Assembly: GCF_019801965.1 (NCBI RefSeq)
Contig: NZ_JAHVIA010000001.1
Location: forward strand, 620,001-684,000
Direction: 5' to 3'
From: Salipiger bermudensis
Lineage (GTDB): Bacteria > Pseudomonadota > Alphaproteobacteria > Rhodobacterales > Rhodobacteraceae
DNA: 64,000 nt
Shown: positions 9,480 to 17,956 of the stretch, one piece after another
Layout: each line of letters starts with the position of its first letter
How positions within the stretch are numbered: the stretch's first letter is position 1
The notes under the pieces: model-generated
The model's input: only the letters and a program-made list of their open reading frames with translations
Told to the model about the DNA's origin: nothing
Database searches by the model: none
Program-made: the position numbers and the translations under genes

Positions 9480-10052
9480 TTGTTCGGTCTGGAAACCGTC
9501 ACCGCCCTGCTCGCCAAGAACGGGCTGGTCCTGCTCGCACCGATCGCGGTGCTCGAGGGCCCGATCGTCACGGTGATCGCGGCGTGGCTGGCCAGCCGTG
9601 GCCTGCTCGATGTCTGGAGCGTCAGCCTGGTGGTGATCCTCGCCGACCTGTTCGGAGACCTGATGTTCTACGCGCTCGGGCGCTGGGGCCTCCACCGCCT
9701 ACCGCTGCGCTGGCGTTACCGCATGGGCCTGAGCCGGGCGCGTCTGGCGCAGGTGGCCGGGCATTTCGAGAGCCATGGCGGGCGCACGCTGGTGGTGGGC
9801 AAGCTCACCCACTCCGCTGGCGCCGCGGTGCTGGTCGCCGCCGGGCTGGCGAAGATGCCGCTGCTGCGCTTTCTCTGGGTCAACCTGCTCGCCACCATTC
9901 CCAAGAGCCTGTTCTTCGTCGCCATCGGCTACGCCTTCGGCGCCGCCTATTCCCGCATCGACGACTGGATCGCACGGATCTCTTTGCTGCTCCTGGGCGT
10001 TCTGGTGCTGGGCGCCATCGCCTGGTTTCTCAAGAGGACGACACAGAAATGA
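9480..10052 (+). CDS. DedA/VTT-family membrane protein (TTG start)
   Basis: The 190-residue product has the SNARE-associated/VTT fold: a re-entrant segment with EGPIVTVIAAWLASRG near residues 26-41, the central FGDLMFYALGRWG, and the later GGRTLVVGKLTHSAGAAVLVAAG, where DedA proteins usually have a conserved FGR-type block. DedA/VTT proteins are thought to move phospholipids or lipid carriers across the bilayer. It begins at TTG with GGAG six bases upstream, inside the end of the preceding gene; no in-frame ATG fits. Its stop overlaps the next start. The context suggests it flips or positions a lipid substrate for the adjacent glycosyltransferases. Confidence 0.8.
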   Translation: MFGLETVTALLAKNGLVLLAPIAVLEGPIVTVIAAWLASRGLLDVWSVSLVVILADLFGDLMFYALGRWGLHRLPLRWRYRMGLSRARLAQVAGHFESHGGRTLVVGKLTHSAGAAVLVAAGLAKMPLLRFLWVNLLATIPKSLFFVAIGYAFGAAYSRIDDWIARISLLLLGVLVLGAIAWFLKRTTQK

Positions 10053-10750
10053 CCCGCGCGCTGTCCATCTCCTGCATCATTCCGGCCTATAACGAGGCCC
10101 CGCGCATCGGCGCTGTGCTCGATGCGGTGCTGGGCCATCCGCTGATCGACGAGGTCATCGTGATCGATGACGGCTCCTCCGACGGCACCGCCGAGGCGGC
10201 GGAGGCGCATGGAGGCGGCGCGCCCGGGCTGCGGGTGGTGCGTCAGCCGCGCAACGGCGGCAAGACCCGCGCCGTCACCCGCGGCATCGCCGAGGCGCGC
10301 GGCAGCCACGTCCTGCTGCTCGACAGCGATCTTCTGGGGCTCGGGCCGGAGCATCTCAGCGCCCTGATCTCGCCGGTGCTGGAGCAACGCGCCGAGGCCA
10401 CGATCAGCCTGCGCCGCAACGCGCCGCTGATCTGGCGACTGATCGGCATCGACTACATCTCCGGCGAGCGGGTGATGCCGCGCCGCCTGCTGGCGGACCA
10501 GACCGAGGCGCTGCTCAATCTGCCGCGCTTCGGACTCGAGGTGTTCATCAACCGGCTCTGGCTGGCCGAGGGGCTGCACATCGCCATCGTGCGCTGGCCC
10601 GAGGTCGAGAGCCCCTACAAGCACGCCAAGCGCGGCGGCTGGATCGACGGGCTGCGCGCCGACATCGCCATGCTGGGCGATATCTTCCGCACCGTGCCGC
10701 CTTCCGAGACCATGCGCCAGGTGGTGGCGCTGCGCGCCCGCCGGGTCTGA
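10049..10750 (+). CDS. Glycosyltransferase family 2 protein
   Basis: A soluble 233-residue GT2 enzyme: IIPAYNE at 10-16, nucleotide-binding IDDGSSDGT at 39-47 and the metal-binding DSD at 92-94. The rest resembles dolichol-phosphate-mannose-synthase-like enzymes but has no membrane helices, so it probably works at the membrane surface with its operon partners. It is the last gene of the four-gene operon and overlaps the DedA-like gene by four bases. Thirteen bases separate it from the convergent ArgE-like gene; no terminator hairpin is evident there. Confidence 0.82.
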   Translation: MTRALSISCIIPAYNEAPRIGAVLDAVLGHPLIDEVIVIDDGSSDGTAEAAEAHGGGAPGLRVVRQPRNGGKTRAVTRGIAEARGSHVLLLDSDLLGLGPEHLSALISPVLEQRAEATISLRRNAPLIWRLIGIDYISGERVMPRRLLADQTEALLNLPRFGLEVFINRLWLAEGLHIAIVRWPEVESPYKHAKRGGWIDGLRADIAMLGDIFRTVPPSETMRQVVALRARRV

Positions 10751-10763
10751 CCCCCGCCCCCGA

Positions 10764-11849
10764 TCAGGCTCGCGCCACCAGCGCTTCGAGCATCTCCATG
10801 CAGCCAGCGAGCTGATCGAGTTCGATGAACTCGTCGGGCTGGTGGCCCTGTGCCATGTCGCCGGGGCCGCAGACCACGGTGGGGATGCCGGTCGGCTCGA
10901 AGACCCCCGCCTCGGTGCCGTAGGAGACCTTGCCGAGCCCGCGCGCGAGTCCGCGCAGCGTCTTCAGCGCCGGCAGATCGGGATCGGTATCGAGGCCCGG
11001 ATAGGCGAAGACCTGTTCCAGCGCGATATGCTCCAGCCCGGCCATGACGCGCGGGACGATCTCGTCCGGGGTTTCGGCCGCGAGGTGGCGGATCTCCCAG
11101 TCGACCGTCGCGCGATCGGGGACGATGTTGAGCGCGGTGCCGCCCTGCATCTTGCCCACGTGAAGCGTCGAGCAGGGCACGTCATAACCCGCATCCTGCG
11201 CACCATCCTTCATCAGCCGCGCCTGCTCCGCCCGGAGATTGGCGACAAGATCGCAGGCCCCGTGCAGCGCGTTGCGGAACTGCGGCGCCATCGCCGAATG
11301 CCCGGCCTCGCCGTGGCTGACCGCGCGATAGGCGGCCTTGCCCTTGTGGCCGGTGGCCATCACGAGCGAGGTCGGCTCGCCCACCACGCAAAGCGCCTGC
11401 GGCCCCAGCGCCGCTTCGAGATGCGGGATCATGTGCGGGATGCCGCGGCAGCCGACCTCCTCGTCCCACGAGAGCACCAGCGAGAGCGGCCCCTGCCCCT
11501 CCGCGGGCTGCTCGGCCAGCGCCAGAGCGCAGGCGACGAAGCCCTTCATGTCGGTGGTGCCGCGCCCGAAGAGCCTGTCGCCCTCGCGCGTGAGCTTGAA
11601 GGGATCGCGGGTCCAGGCCTGACCTGCGGCGGGGACGACATCGGTATGGCCCGAGAGCACCACGCCTCCCGCGCCGCCGCGATTGGCGATCAGCCCCGCC
11701 TTCTCGCCACAGGGCGAGGGCACGCGCGTGACGGCGAAGCCGCAGGCTTCGAGATGGGCCTCTGCCCAGTCGATCAGCGCGAGGTTGCTCTCCGACGAGA
11801 CGGTCGGGAAGGCGATCAGGCGATCGAGCAATTCAAGCACGCGCATCAT
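10764..11849 (-). CDS. argE: Acetylornithine deacetylase (ArgE/M20 family)
   Basis: The 361-residue M20 metallohydrolase has the dinuclear-zinc ligands in order: SGHTDVVP, GRGTTDMKG, the catalytic pair SWDEEVGCRG and GEPTS, and a C-terminal GHQPDEFIELD. It matches the bacterial ArgE group, which removes acetyl from N2-acetylornithine. Here it is the last gene of a catabolic-looking cluster and overlaps the DUF1028 gene by four bases, rather than sitting with arginine genes, so it may deacylate another N-acyl amino acid or polyamine derivative. Two adjacent ATG codons (11849 and 11846) are possible starts. Confidence 0.85.
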   Translation of the reverse strand: MMRVLELLDRLIAFPTVSSESNLALIDWAEAHLEACGFAVTRVPSPCGEKAGLIANRGGAGGVVLSGHTDVVPAAGQAWTRDPFKLTREGDRLFGRGTTDMKGFVACALALAEQPAEGQGPLSLVLSWDEEVGCRGIPHMIPHLEAALGPQALCVVGEPTSLVMATGHKGKAAYRAVSHGEAGHSAMAPQFRNALHGACDLVANLRAEQARLMKDGAQDAGYDVPCSTLHVGKMQGGTALNIVPDRATVDWEIRHLAAETPDEIVPRVMAGLEHIALEQVFAYPGLDTDPDLPALKTLRGLARGLGKVSYGTEAGVFEPTGIPTVVCGPGDMAQGHQPDEFIELDQLAGCMEMLEALVARA

Positions 11850-12523
11850 TCGTCTCCCGGCACGCCGTAGGAGGGCGCGGCGGAAGGGTCGAGCGCGCGG
11901 GTGACGTAATCCGCCGCCTGCGGCTGGTAGACCTCCCAGGCGCGGGCGATGGCCTCGATCGGGCAGCCCTCGTCGATCCAGTCGCAGCGCAGCTCGGCAA
12001 AGGGCCAGCTCTCGCGGTCGACGATCAGCATGCCCGCCGAATGCACCGGCCCGGCCTCGCCGCCCGCCGCGACGCCGGCGCGCATCGCCGCGATCAGCCG
12101 GTCACCCAGCGCACCGGTGGCGGCCTCGAAACCCGCGACCATGGCCTGCGGGACGCCGTCATTGGCCAAGAGGTTGCCGCCTGCGGCAACGTCCTGCCCC
12201 TCGGCCTGGGTCCAGATACCGAGCGAATTCGGCCCGGAATGGATCGCCGTGCCGCCCTGCGCGTCGACCGCCAGCACCTGTCGGTAGGCCATGTGCGCGG
12301 CGCCTTCCTGCAGCGCCTTGACCGCCTCGGCAGCGCCCGCGCCCTGCGCCATCAGCTCAAGCGCCTGCGGCCCGAGGCGCGGATCGGTGACATTCTGCGA
12401 GGCCACCGCGCCGACGCCCGCCAGGGCATAGGCGCAGCGCGCCGCCACCGCCGGCGAGGAGGACGAGATCGCCACCCCGAACTGGCCGGTCTCGGCGCAG
12501 CGCGCCACGAGGGAAAAAGTCAT
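11846..12523 (-). CDS. DUF1028 family protein (Ntn-hydrolase-like)
   Basis: The 225-residue product begins MTFSLVARCAETGQFGVAISSSSPAVAARC and has QNVTDPRLG and GGNLLAN, the recognisable blocks of DUF1028. The family is predicted to be Ntn-hydrolase-like and is often found beside ArgE-type deacetylases, but no reaction is firmly established to my knowledge. It overlaps the ArgE-like gene (ATGA) and follows the Rieske oxygenase gene by about 30 bases, so the three are probably one transcript and one pathway. GGAGAA lies just upstream of the start. Confidence 0.85.
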   Translation of the reverse strand: MTFSLVARCAETGQFGVAISSSSPAVAARCAYALAGVGAVASQNVTDPRLGPQALELMAQGAGAAEAVKALQEGAAHMAYRQVLAVDAQGGTAIHSGPNSLGIWTQAEGQDVAAGGNLLANDGVPQAMVAGFEAATGALGDRLIAAMRAGVAAGGEAGPVHSAGMLIVDRESWPFAELRCDWIDEGCPIEAIARAWEVYQPQAADYVTRALDPSAAPSYGVPGDE

Positions 12524-12553
12524 GAATTCTCCTTGGTCTTCTGCCGACCTGGC

Positions 12554-13678
12554 TCAGGTCGGGATCTTGCGCGCAATCCAGGTGGCGAACTCGTAGTTCG
12601 GCCGCTCCAGATGCGACAGCGCGCCGGGCACCGCGTGGCGCGACTGCATGCCCCTCCAGACCCGCTCGGTGCATCCCTTGTCCTCGTCGTTGACGTGATC
12701 GAGCAGGCCCTTGAGGGTCTCGAAATGCTGCGGCGCCTCGGCATCGGCTGCGAAATCGGGGTGCAGCCCGCCGCCATAGATGATCTTGACGTGGCCCGGC
12801 CCGTCGGGCGTCAGGCTGAGATACCAGAAGTAGCCCGGCGTCAGCGTGATCATCAGCGAAGGGTAGACCGAGAGCAGCCATGTCCGGTAGCGGTCCTCGC
12901 CCTGCAGCTCGGTATTGTCTTTGTGGGCAATCGACAGCGCGATGCTGTCATCCTTCAGGATGTGGTGGAAATTGAAGCCGGGATAGCCCTCGGGGCAGGT
13001 CATCTTCTTCAGGTCCACCGCGCCGCCGATGGTGCCACCGTGGCACATTGGCAGGTGGTAGCTCTCCATGAAGTTCTCGGCGAGGATCTTCCAGTTGGTG
13101 TTCCAGCGATGCTCCTCGCGGAACACCTCCACATAGTCTTCCATCGGCAGGTAGCCGACGAGGTCGTCCATCTCTTTCAGCGTCTCGTGCGGCTCGGGCA
13201 GGTCGGGGTCGAGTGTGACCATGATCCAGCCCTTCCAGTCGACGCAGCGGACCGCCGGCAGGGCGTTGTCGGACTTGCAGAAGCTCCGGTTCATCTCCAT
13301 CGCCGGCGCGCCGCGCAGGCTGCCGTCGAGATTGTAGGTCCAGGCGTGGTAGGGGCAGGTGATGGCGCGCACGTTGCCGCGCCCTTCCAGCAGGATCGAC
13401 ATGCGGTGCCGGCAGACATTCGACATCGCGCGCAAGCCGCCGTCGCGGTCGCGCAGCACGATCACCGGCTCGCCGGCGATCTCCATCGTCAGGTAATCGC
13501 CCGGCGCCTTCAGCGCGTCGGCGCGGCCGGCGCAGAGCCAGCTCCTGGCGAAGACATGCTCCTGCTCGAGCGCGAGGAAATCCTCGCTGGTATAGACCGA
13601 GACCGGCATCGCCTGCGCCGCCTCGAAGGGCGTCGCGACATTGGCGCGGAGCTCCGCTGCGGGGTCGTGGATGTTCAT
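12554..13678 (-). CDS. Rieske non-heme iron oxygenase, large subunit (CntA/GbcA-like)
   Basis: The 374-residue protein has a Rieske [2Fe-2S] centre, C89-R-H91 and C108-x2-H111, and a mononuclear iron site with H208 and H213 in ENFMESYHLPMCH. Between the two sites most aromatic dioxygenases carry a bridging Asp; here it is Glu205, as in carnitine monooxygenase CntA and related quaternary-amine oxygenases. This points to N-demethylation or C-N cleavage rather than ring dihydroxylation. No reductase or ferredoxin gene is nearby, so electrons must come from elsewhere. The start at 13678 has an AGGGAAG site; the frame is open 39 bases further without one. It lies between the aminotransferase and DUF1028. 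Confidence 0.85.
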   Translation of the reverse strand: MNIHDPAAELRANVATPFEAAQAMPVSVYTSEDFLALEQEHVFARSWLCAGRADALKAPGDYLTMEIAGEPVIVLRDRDGGLRAMSNVCRHRMSILLEGRGNVRAITCPYHAWTYNLDGSLRGAPAMEMNRSFCKSDNALPAVRCVDWKGWIMVTLDPDLPEPHETLKEMDDLVGYLPMEDYVEVFREEHRWNTNWKILAENFMESYHLPMCHGGTIGGAVDLKKMTCPEGYPGFNFHHILKDDSIALSIAHKDNTELQGEDRYRTWLLSVYPSLMITLTPGYFWYLSLTPDGPGHVKIIYGGGLHPDFAADAEAPQHFETLKGLLDHVNDEDKGCTERVWRGMQSRHAVPGALSHLERPNYEFATWIARKIPT

Positions 13679-13935
13679 CGTCGTGCTTCCCTGCAGCTCG
13701 CGCCGGGGCGGAACCACCCGCCGCCGGGTCGAGCCCTCTTTTCGTCCACGCTTGTCCGCGCCCGGTCAAGTCTGCCGTGTGTTCGGGCGCCCCGAAAGCC
13801 GGCCAAAACGGCCCGCGCCGCCCCGATCTTGAGCCGGAGCGGCGCGGTCTGGTCAGCTTGTCAGAGCGATAGCCGCGACGAAAGAAGAGCCTTCCGAAGC
13901 GCGGCTTAGGAAAATCCTAAGGCCCGGCCCGCAGG
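13679..13935. other. Intergenic region between aminotransferase and Rieske genes
   Basis: This 257-base gap is the only sizeable break in the nine-gene minus cluster. It contains an inverted repeat CTTAGGA (13905-13911) / TCCTAAG (13915-13921) just after the aminotransferase stop. With no T-run it is either a weak terminator or processing signal, or an operator for a second promoter serving the Rieske-DUF1028-ArgE genes. Nothing else is recognised. Confidence 0.4.
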
Positions 13936-15300
13936 TCACAGCTCGGCCATCACCTCGGTGATGCTCTCGCGCAGGATGCCACCGATGGTGGCGATCTGCT
14001 CGGGCGACAGGATCAGCGTCGGCGACAGGATCAGGATATGCCCGAGCGGGCGCGCGATGAGTCCCTTCTGCTGGCACTTCTGCGCCACCTTGAGGCCGAT
14101 ATTGATCGCCGGGTCGAAGATCTCCTTGCTTGTCTTGTCCTTCACGAACTCGATGCCGATCATGAAGTGGCTACCGCGCACCTCGCCGACGATGTCGAGA
14201 TCGGCGAGCCCCTTGAGGGTGGTCTCGAAGAGCTTGCCGGTGGTCCGCGCGGTCTGCGGGATCTCGTCGCGCTCCATCAGCGCGATGTTGGCGAGGCCGG
14301 CGGCAGAGGCGGCGGGGTGGCCGGAATAGGTCATGCCGTGCAGGAACATGCCGCCGGGGCCCGAGATCACCTCGTGGATCTCGTCGGACAGGATCGTCGC
14401 CGAGAGCGGCTGATAGCCCGAGGTCAGCCCCTTTGCGGTGGTGATGATGTCGGGCTGGAAGCCGAACACGTCCTTCGAGGCGAAGAAATGCCCGAGGCGC
14501 CCGAAGGCCGTCACCACCTCGTCGGAGATCACCTTGATCTCGTAGTCGCGGCAGAGATCGGCGACGCGCGCATGGTAGCCCTCCGGCGGCACGATGACGC
14601 CGCCCGCGCCCATGATCGGCTCTCCGATGAAGCAGGCGATGTTCTCGGCGCCGATGCTCTCGATCTCGGTCTTCATGTCGTCGAGCAGGGCGTCGGTGAA
14701 CTCGGCCTCGGTCATGCCGTCGCCCTCGCGCCAGTAATGCGGCTTGCGCAGGTGGTGCACGATGCCCTCGGCCTTGTGCCAGCCATCGGAATATTCCGGC
14801 GTCGTCATGGCGATGGCGAGGTGGGTGGAGCCGTGATAGGCGCCGTGGCGGCTCAGCACCTTGCGCTTCGAGGGCTGCCCGAGGCGCTTGTAGTAGTGGT
14901 GCAGGATGCGCACCGCGCTGTCATTGGCGACCGAGCCGGAATTGCCGAAATGCACTTTGTTGAGCGAACCCGGCGCCAGCTCGGCGAGTTTGGCGGCCAG
15001 CGCCGCGGCGCTCGGGTGGGTGAAACTGTAGAAGGTCGAGTAGAAATCCAGCGTCTCGAGCTGCTGGTTGATCGCCTCGATGATCTCGCGCCGCTTGTGG
15101 CCGACGTTGACGCACCACAGCCCGCCGATGCCGTCGATCAGCTCGTTGCCCTCGCTGTCGGTGACCATGGTGCCCTCGGCGCCGACGATGGCGGTGCGCG
15201 CGCCATCCTGCTTGAGCGCGTTCAGGTCGGCGAAGGACTGCACCAGGTGGACATCCTCGGTGAGGATGTCGTCGGTGGTCTTGGGCAGATCGAGGGTCAT
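13936..15300 (-). CDS. Class III (omega) aminotransferase, putrescine-pyruvate type
   Basis: The 454-residue PLP enzyme has the class III features: GGLWCVNVGH near residue 60, NSGSVANDSAVR at 120-131, GAYHGSTH, D260 in ISDEVVTAFGR and the PLP lysine K290 in TTAKGLTSGYQPL. The spermidine/putrescine aminotransferase SpuC and taurine/beta-alanine aminotransferases are close by pattern. Next to a polyamine importer and a nitrilase, the best guess is transamination of putrescine or a related diamine to an aminoaldehyde with pyruvate as acceptor. Its start lies three bases from the nitrilase stop. Substrate is inferred from context only. Confidence 0.85.
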   Translation of the reverse strand: MTLDLPKTTDDILTEDVHLVQSFADLNALKQDGARTAIVGAEGTMVTDSEGNELIDGIGGLWCVNVGHKRREIIEAINQQLETLDFYSTFYSFTHPSAAALAAKLAELAPGSLNKVHFGNSGSVANDSAVRILHHYYKRLGQPSKRKVLSRHGAYHGSTHLAIAMTTPEYSDGWHKAEGIVHHLRKPHYWREGDGMTEAEFTDALLDDMKTEIESIGAENIACFIGEPIMGAGGVIVPPEGYHARVADLCRDYEIKVISDEVVTAFGRLGHFFASKDVFGFQPDIITTAKGLTSGYQPLSATILSDEIHEVISGPGGMFLHGMTYSGHPAASAAGLANIALMERDEIPQTARTTGKLFETTLKGLADLDIVGEVRGSHFMIGIEFVKDKTSKEIFDPAINIGLKVAQKCQQKGLIARPLGHILILSPTLILSPEQIATIGGILRESITEVMAEL

Positions 15301-15302
15301 GA

Positions 15303-16070
15303 TCAGAGCTCCCGGTAATCAGCGAGTTGGGTGGAAAGCGAGGGCCTGGGCAGGTCGTCGTTGACGCTCAGGTCGGCGACCAGAAGCGCCTCGCCGCGCC
15401 CGGCGGAGACCATCGGCTGGCCCAGCGGGTCGGCGATCAGCGACAGGCCTCCGAAGGGCAGCCCGGCCTCGGTGCCGCAGTAATTGGCGTAGACGATGGT
15501 GATGCCGAGCTCGGCGGCGCGGCCCGGCACGGTGGCGCGCTGCACGTGGTCGAAGCCCACGGCGTTGGCGGTCGGGACCAGAACCAGGCTGACGCCCTGC
15601 TCGGCCAGCGCCCGCACATGCGGCGCGAACTCCACGTCGTAGCAGATCAGCAGGGCGGCCTTGTGGCCGCCGAGCTCGAAGGTGCAATAGCCGTCTCCGG
15701 GCGCAAAGGAGGCCTGCTCCATCGGCCCGAAGAGCTGGATCTTGCGGTAATGGCCCAGCACCGCGCCGTCCGGCCCGAAGGCCGTGGCGGCATTGTAGAC
15801 CGTCTCTCCCTCGCGCTCGGCCCAGCCGATGGTCAGGCCGCAGCCAGCGGCGCGGGCCATCTCGGCGAGCCGGGTCTCCCACGCACCGCCGCGCGGCTGC
15901 GACAGCGAGGCGTGGAAAGCGGGCTGGTTGTAGCCCGGCAGGAACAGCTCGGGCATGACCAGCATGTCGGCCCCTGCGGCGGCGGCGGCGGTGAGCTGGG
16001 TGGAGACGCAGGCAAACGTCTCCTCCGTGGCCCCGCTGATCGCGGGGCCCTGATAGAGCGCGAGTTTCAT
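15303..16070 (-). CDS. Carbon-nitrogen hydrolase (nitrilase superfamily)
   Basis: The 255-residue enzyme has the Glu-Lys-Cys triad: E41 in MPELFLPGY, K110 in GHYRKIQLFG and C143 in LICYDVEF. It is a soluble amidase-like member rather than a true nitrilase. Beside a polyamine transporter and aminotransferase it could hydrolyse an N-carbamoyl- or gamma-glutamyl-polyamine, or an omega-amide formed by transamination. It starts nine bases after the potD-like stop and is followed closely by the aminotransferase. Confidence 0.85.
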   Translation of the reverse strand: MKLALYQGPAISGATEETFACVSTQLTAAAAAGADMLVMPELFLPGYNQPAFHASLSQPRGGAWETRLAEMARAAGCGLTIGWAEREGETVYNAATAFGPDGAVLGHYRKIQLFGPMEQASFAPGDGYCTFELGGHKAALLICYDVEFAPHVRALAEQGVSLVLVPTANAVGFDHVQRATVPGRAAELGITIVYANYCGTEAGLPFGGLSLIADPLGQPMVSAGRGEALLVADLSVNDDLPRPSLSTQLADYREL

Positions 16071-16079
16071 CGGTCGGGC

Positions 16080-17105
16080 TTACTTCTTCAGGTTGGTCCA
16101 GATCGCGTCGTAGAGCACCTGGACCTCTTCCGGGCAGGCCTCGACGAAGACGGTCGTGGTGCCTTCCGGCGGGTTCGATTCAGGCGAGTTGGCGACCTCC
16201 GGGTCGAGGAACTCGGCCACGCCCTTCACGCCTGCCGAGTACTGCGCGTAGTTGGTCAGCGTGGCGGCGTTCTCCGGCTCGAGCATGAAGTTCATGAAGG
16301 CCAGCGCGCTGTCGCGGTTCGGCGCGTCCTTCAGCAGGGTGATGTTGTCCATCCAGACGATCACGCCCTCCTTGGGGAAGGCATATTCGATCGGCGCACC
16401 CTCGCCACGGGCCTTGGCGGCGAAGCCCGACCAGATCATCCCGGCGGCGGCGTCGCCCGAAACCAGCACGTCCTTGGCCACGTCGGAGCCGAAGGAGGCC
16501 CAGTCGGCCTTGGCGCCCATGACCAGCGCATTCAGCGCCTTGAGCTGGTCGCGGTCCGAGGTGCATTGCGGGATGCCGAGATGCATCGAGGCCAGCGTCA
16601 GCGTCTCGCCCGAGGTGTCGAGCACGTTGATCTTGCCCTTCAGCTCCGCCGGCGGCTCGAAGATGATGCCGGTGGTCTGGATGTCGCCGTCGAACACCTC
16701 GCGGTTGACGGCAAAGGAGGTCGAGCCCCACTGGTAGGGCACCGAGCTCTTGCGGCCCTCGTCGAAGGGCACGTCCATCCACTGGTCTTCAATGTTGACG
16801 AGGTTCGGGACTTCCTCGGCGGTGAAGGTGCCCAGCATGTCCTCGTCGCCGAGGATCTTGACCATGTAATCGCCCGGCACGGCGAGGTCGTAGGAGCCCA
16901 GCTTGCCCGCCTTCAGCGAGGCTAGCAGCGCCTCGTTGCTGTCATAGGTGTCCATGGTGACGGTGATGCCGGTCTCTTCGGTGAACTTGTCGAGCAGCTC
17001 CTGCGGCATGTACTCGAACCAGTTGTAGAGCTTCAGCTCGCCCTCGGCCTGCGCCGCCGATGCGGCGGCCAGCGCGATCAGGGAGGTTGCAAGGATCTTC
17101 TTCAT
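16080..17105 (-). CDS. potD: Polyamine ABC transporter substrate-binding protein (PotD/PotF type)
   Basis: The 341-residue periplasmic protein has a Sec signal peptide (1-20, ending AQA) and the PotD-family N-terminus LKLYNWFEYMPQELLDKF, followed by TYDSNEALLASLKAG and YDLAVPGDYMV. The family binds putrescine, spermidine or similar cations through acidic and aromatic residues. GGAGA lies upstream of the start. It follows potC after 41 T-rich bases and is followed by nitrilase and aminotransferase genes, so imported substrate is probably degraded by this cluster. A binding preference for a modified or methylated polyamine is possible. Confidence 0.88.
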   Translation of the reverse strand: MKKILATSLIALAAASAAQAEGELKLYNWFEYMPQELLDKFTEETGITVTMDTYDSNEALLASLKAGKLGSYDLAVPGDYMVKILGDEDMLGTFTAEEVPNLVNIEDQWMDVPFDEGRKSSVPYQWGSTSFAVNREVFDGDIQTTGIIFEPPAELKGKINVLDTSGETLTLASMHLGIPQCTSDRDQLKALNALVMGAKADWASFGSDVAKDVLVSGDAAAGMIWSGFAAKARGEGAPIEYAFPKEGVIVWMDNITLLKDAPNRDSALAFMNFMLEPENAATLTNYAQYSAGVKGVAEFLDPEVANSPESNPPEGTTTVFVEACPEEVQVLYDAIWTNLKK

Positions 17106-17146
17106 GGGGTGTCTCCGCTGTTGGGTTTTTATGGTTTTTTGGGTCT

Positions 17147-17956
17147 TTAGGGTTTTTTGGCCTGGCCGCTGCGTCCGATCAGCCAGGAGAGCGTGACGAA
17201 CACCACCGAGACGCCGAGCATCAGGGTAGAGATCGCCATGATGTTGGGCTTGATGCCCTGTTTCACCGCGCCGAAGATGGCGGTCGGCAAGGTCTCGACG
17301 CCGGCCCCCTTTACGAAATTGGTGATCAGGAAGTCGTCAAGCGAGATGATGAAGGCGAGCAGGAAGCCCGAGAAGATGCCGGGCATCATCAGCGGCAGCA
17401 GGATCAGCCGGAACGCCTCCCAGGGCGTCGCGTAGAGATCCATCGCCGCCTGCTCGTAGCTGTCGGGCACGCTCTGCATCCGTGCCGCGATCGGCAGGTA
17501 GGCGAAGGGGATGCAGAAGGTGATGTGGGCCAGCAGGATCGTTCCGATGCCACCCGAGAAGCCGATGGCGGTGAAGAAGATCAGGCTCGCGACGGCGGTC
17601 ACCACCTCGGGCACCATGAGCGGCAGGTTGATCAGCGCGAAGGTGGCGGTCTTGCCCTTGAAGCGCCCGGCGCGGTGCATCGCCACCGCCGCCGAGGTGG
17701 CGATCAGCGTGGCACAGAGCCCGGCCAGCACCGCGATGATCAGCGAGTTCATCGCCGCGCGCTGGAATTTCGGCGACTCGGGCCCGGTGAAGACATCGAC
17801 ATACCAGTCGAGCGAGAAACCGCCCCAGTTGGTGATCGAGGTCGAGGCGTTGAAGCTGTAGACCGAGACCACCATCAGCGGCGCGTAGAGCACCACGACG
17901 CAGAGCAGCGTGATCGCGAAGAAGCCGGGGAAGCGGCGCAGGTCAAGCTGCTTCAT
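17147..17956 (-). CDS. potC: Polyamine ABC transporter permease (PotC type)
   Basis: The 269-residue inner-membrane permease has about six helices and the coupling EAA-like loop [20 protein letters not shown] with the downstream [16 protein letters not shown]. The N-terminus ([25 protein letters not shown]) is typical of PotC. It overlaps potB by four bases, so the two channel subunits are translationally coupled. Confidence 0.9.
   Translation of the reverse strand: MKQLDLRRFPGFFAITLLCVVVLYAPLMVVSVYSFNASTSITNWGGFSLDWYVDVFTGPESPKFQRAAMNSLIIAVLAGLCATLIATSAAVAMHRAGRFKGKTATFALINLPLMVPEVVTAVASLIFFTAIGFSGGIGTILLAHITFCIPFAYLPIAARMQSVPDSYEQAAMDLYATPWEAFRLILLPLMMPGIFSGFLLAFIISLDDFLITNFVKGAGVETLPTAIFGAVKQGIKPNIMAISTLMLGVSVVFVTLSWLIGRSGQAKKP

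Noticed and set aside
10764-11849. Arginine biosynthesis role for the ArgE-like gene
   Set aside because: No other arg gene is adjacent, and the overlap with DUF1028 in a transport/catabolic cluster argues for a different N-acyl substrate, although the family call stands.
12041-13909. A 622-codon plus-strand frame opposite DUF1028 and the Rieske gene
   Set aside because: It is antisense to two genes with clear motifs, and composition is typical of a third-position shadow.
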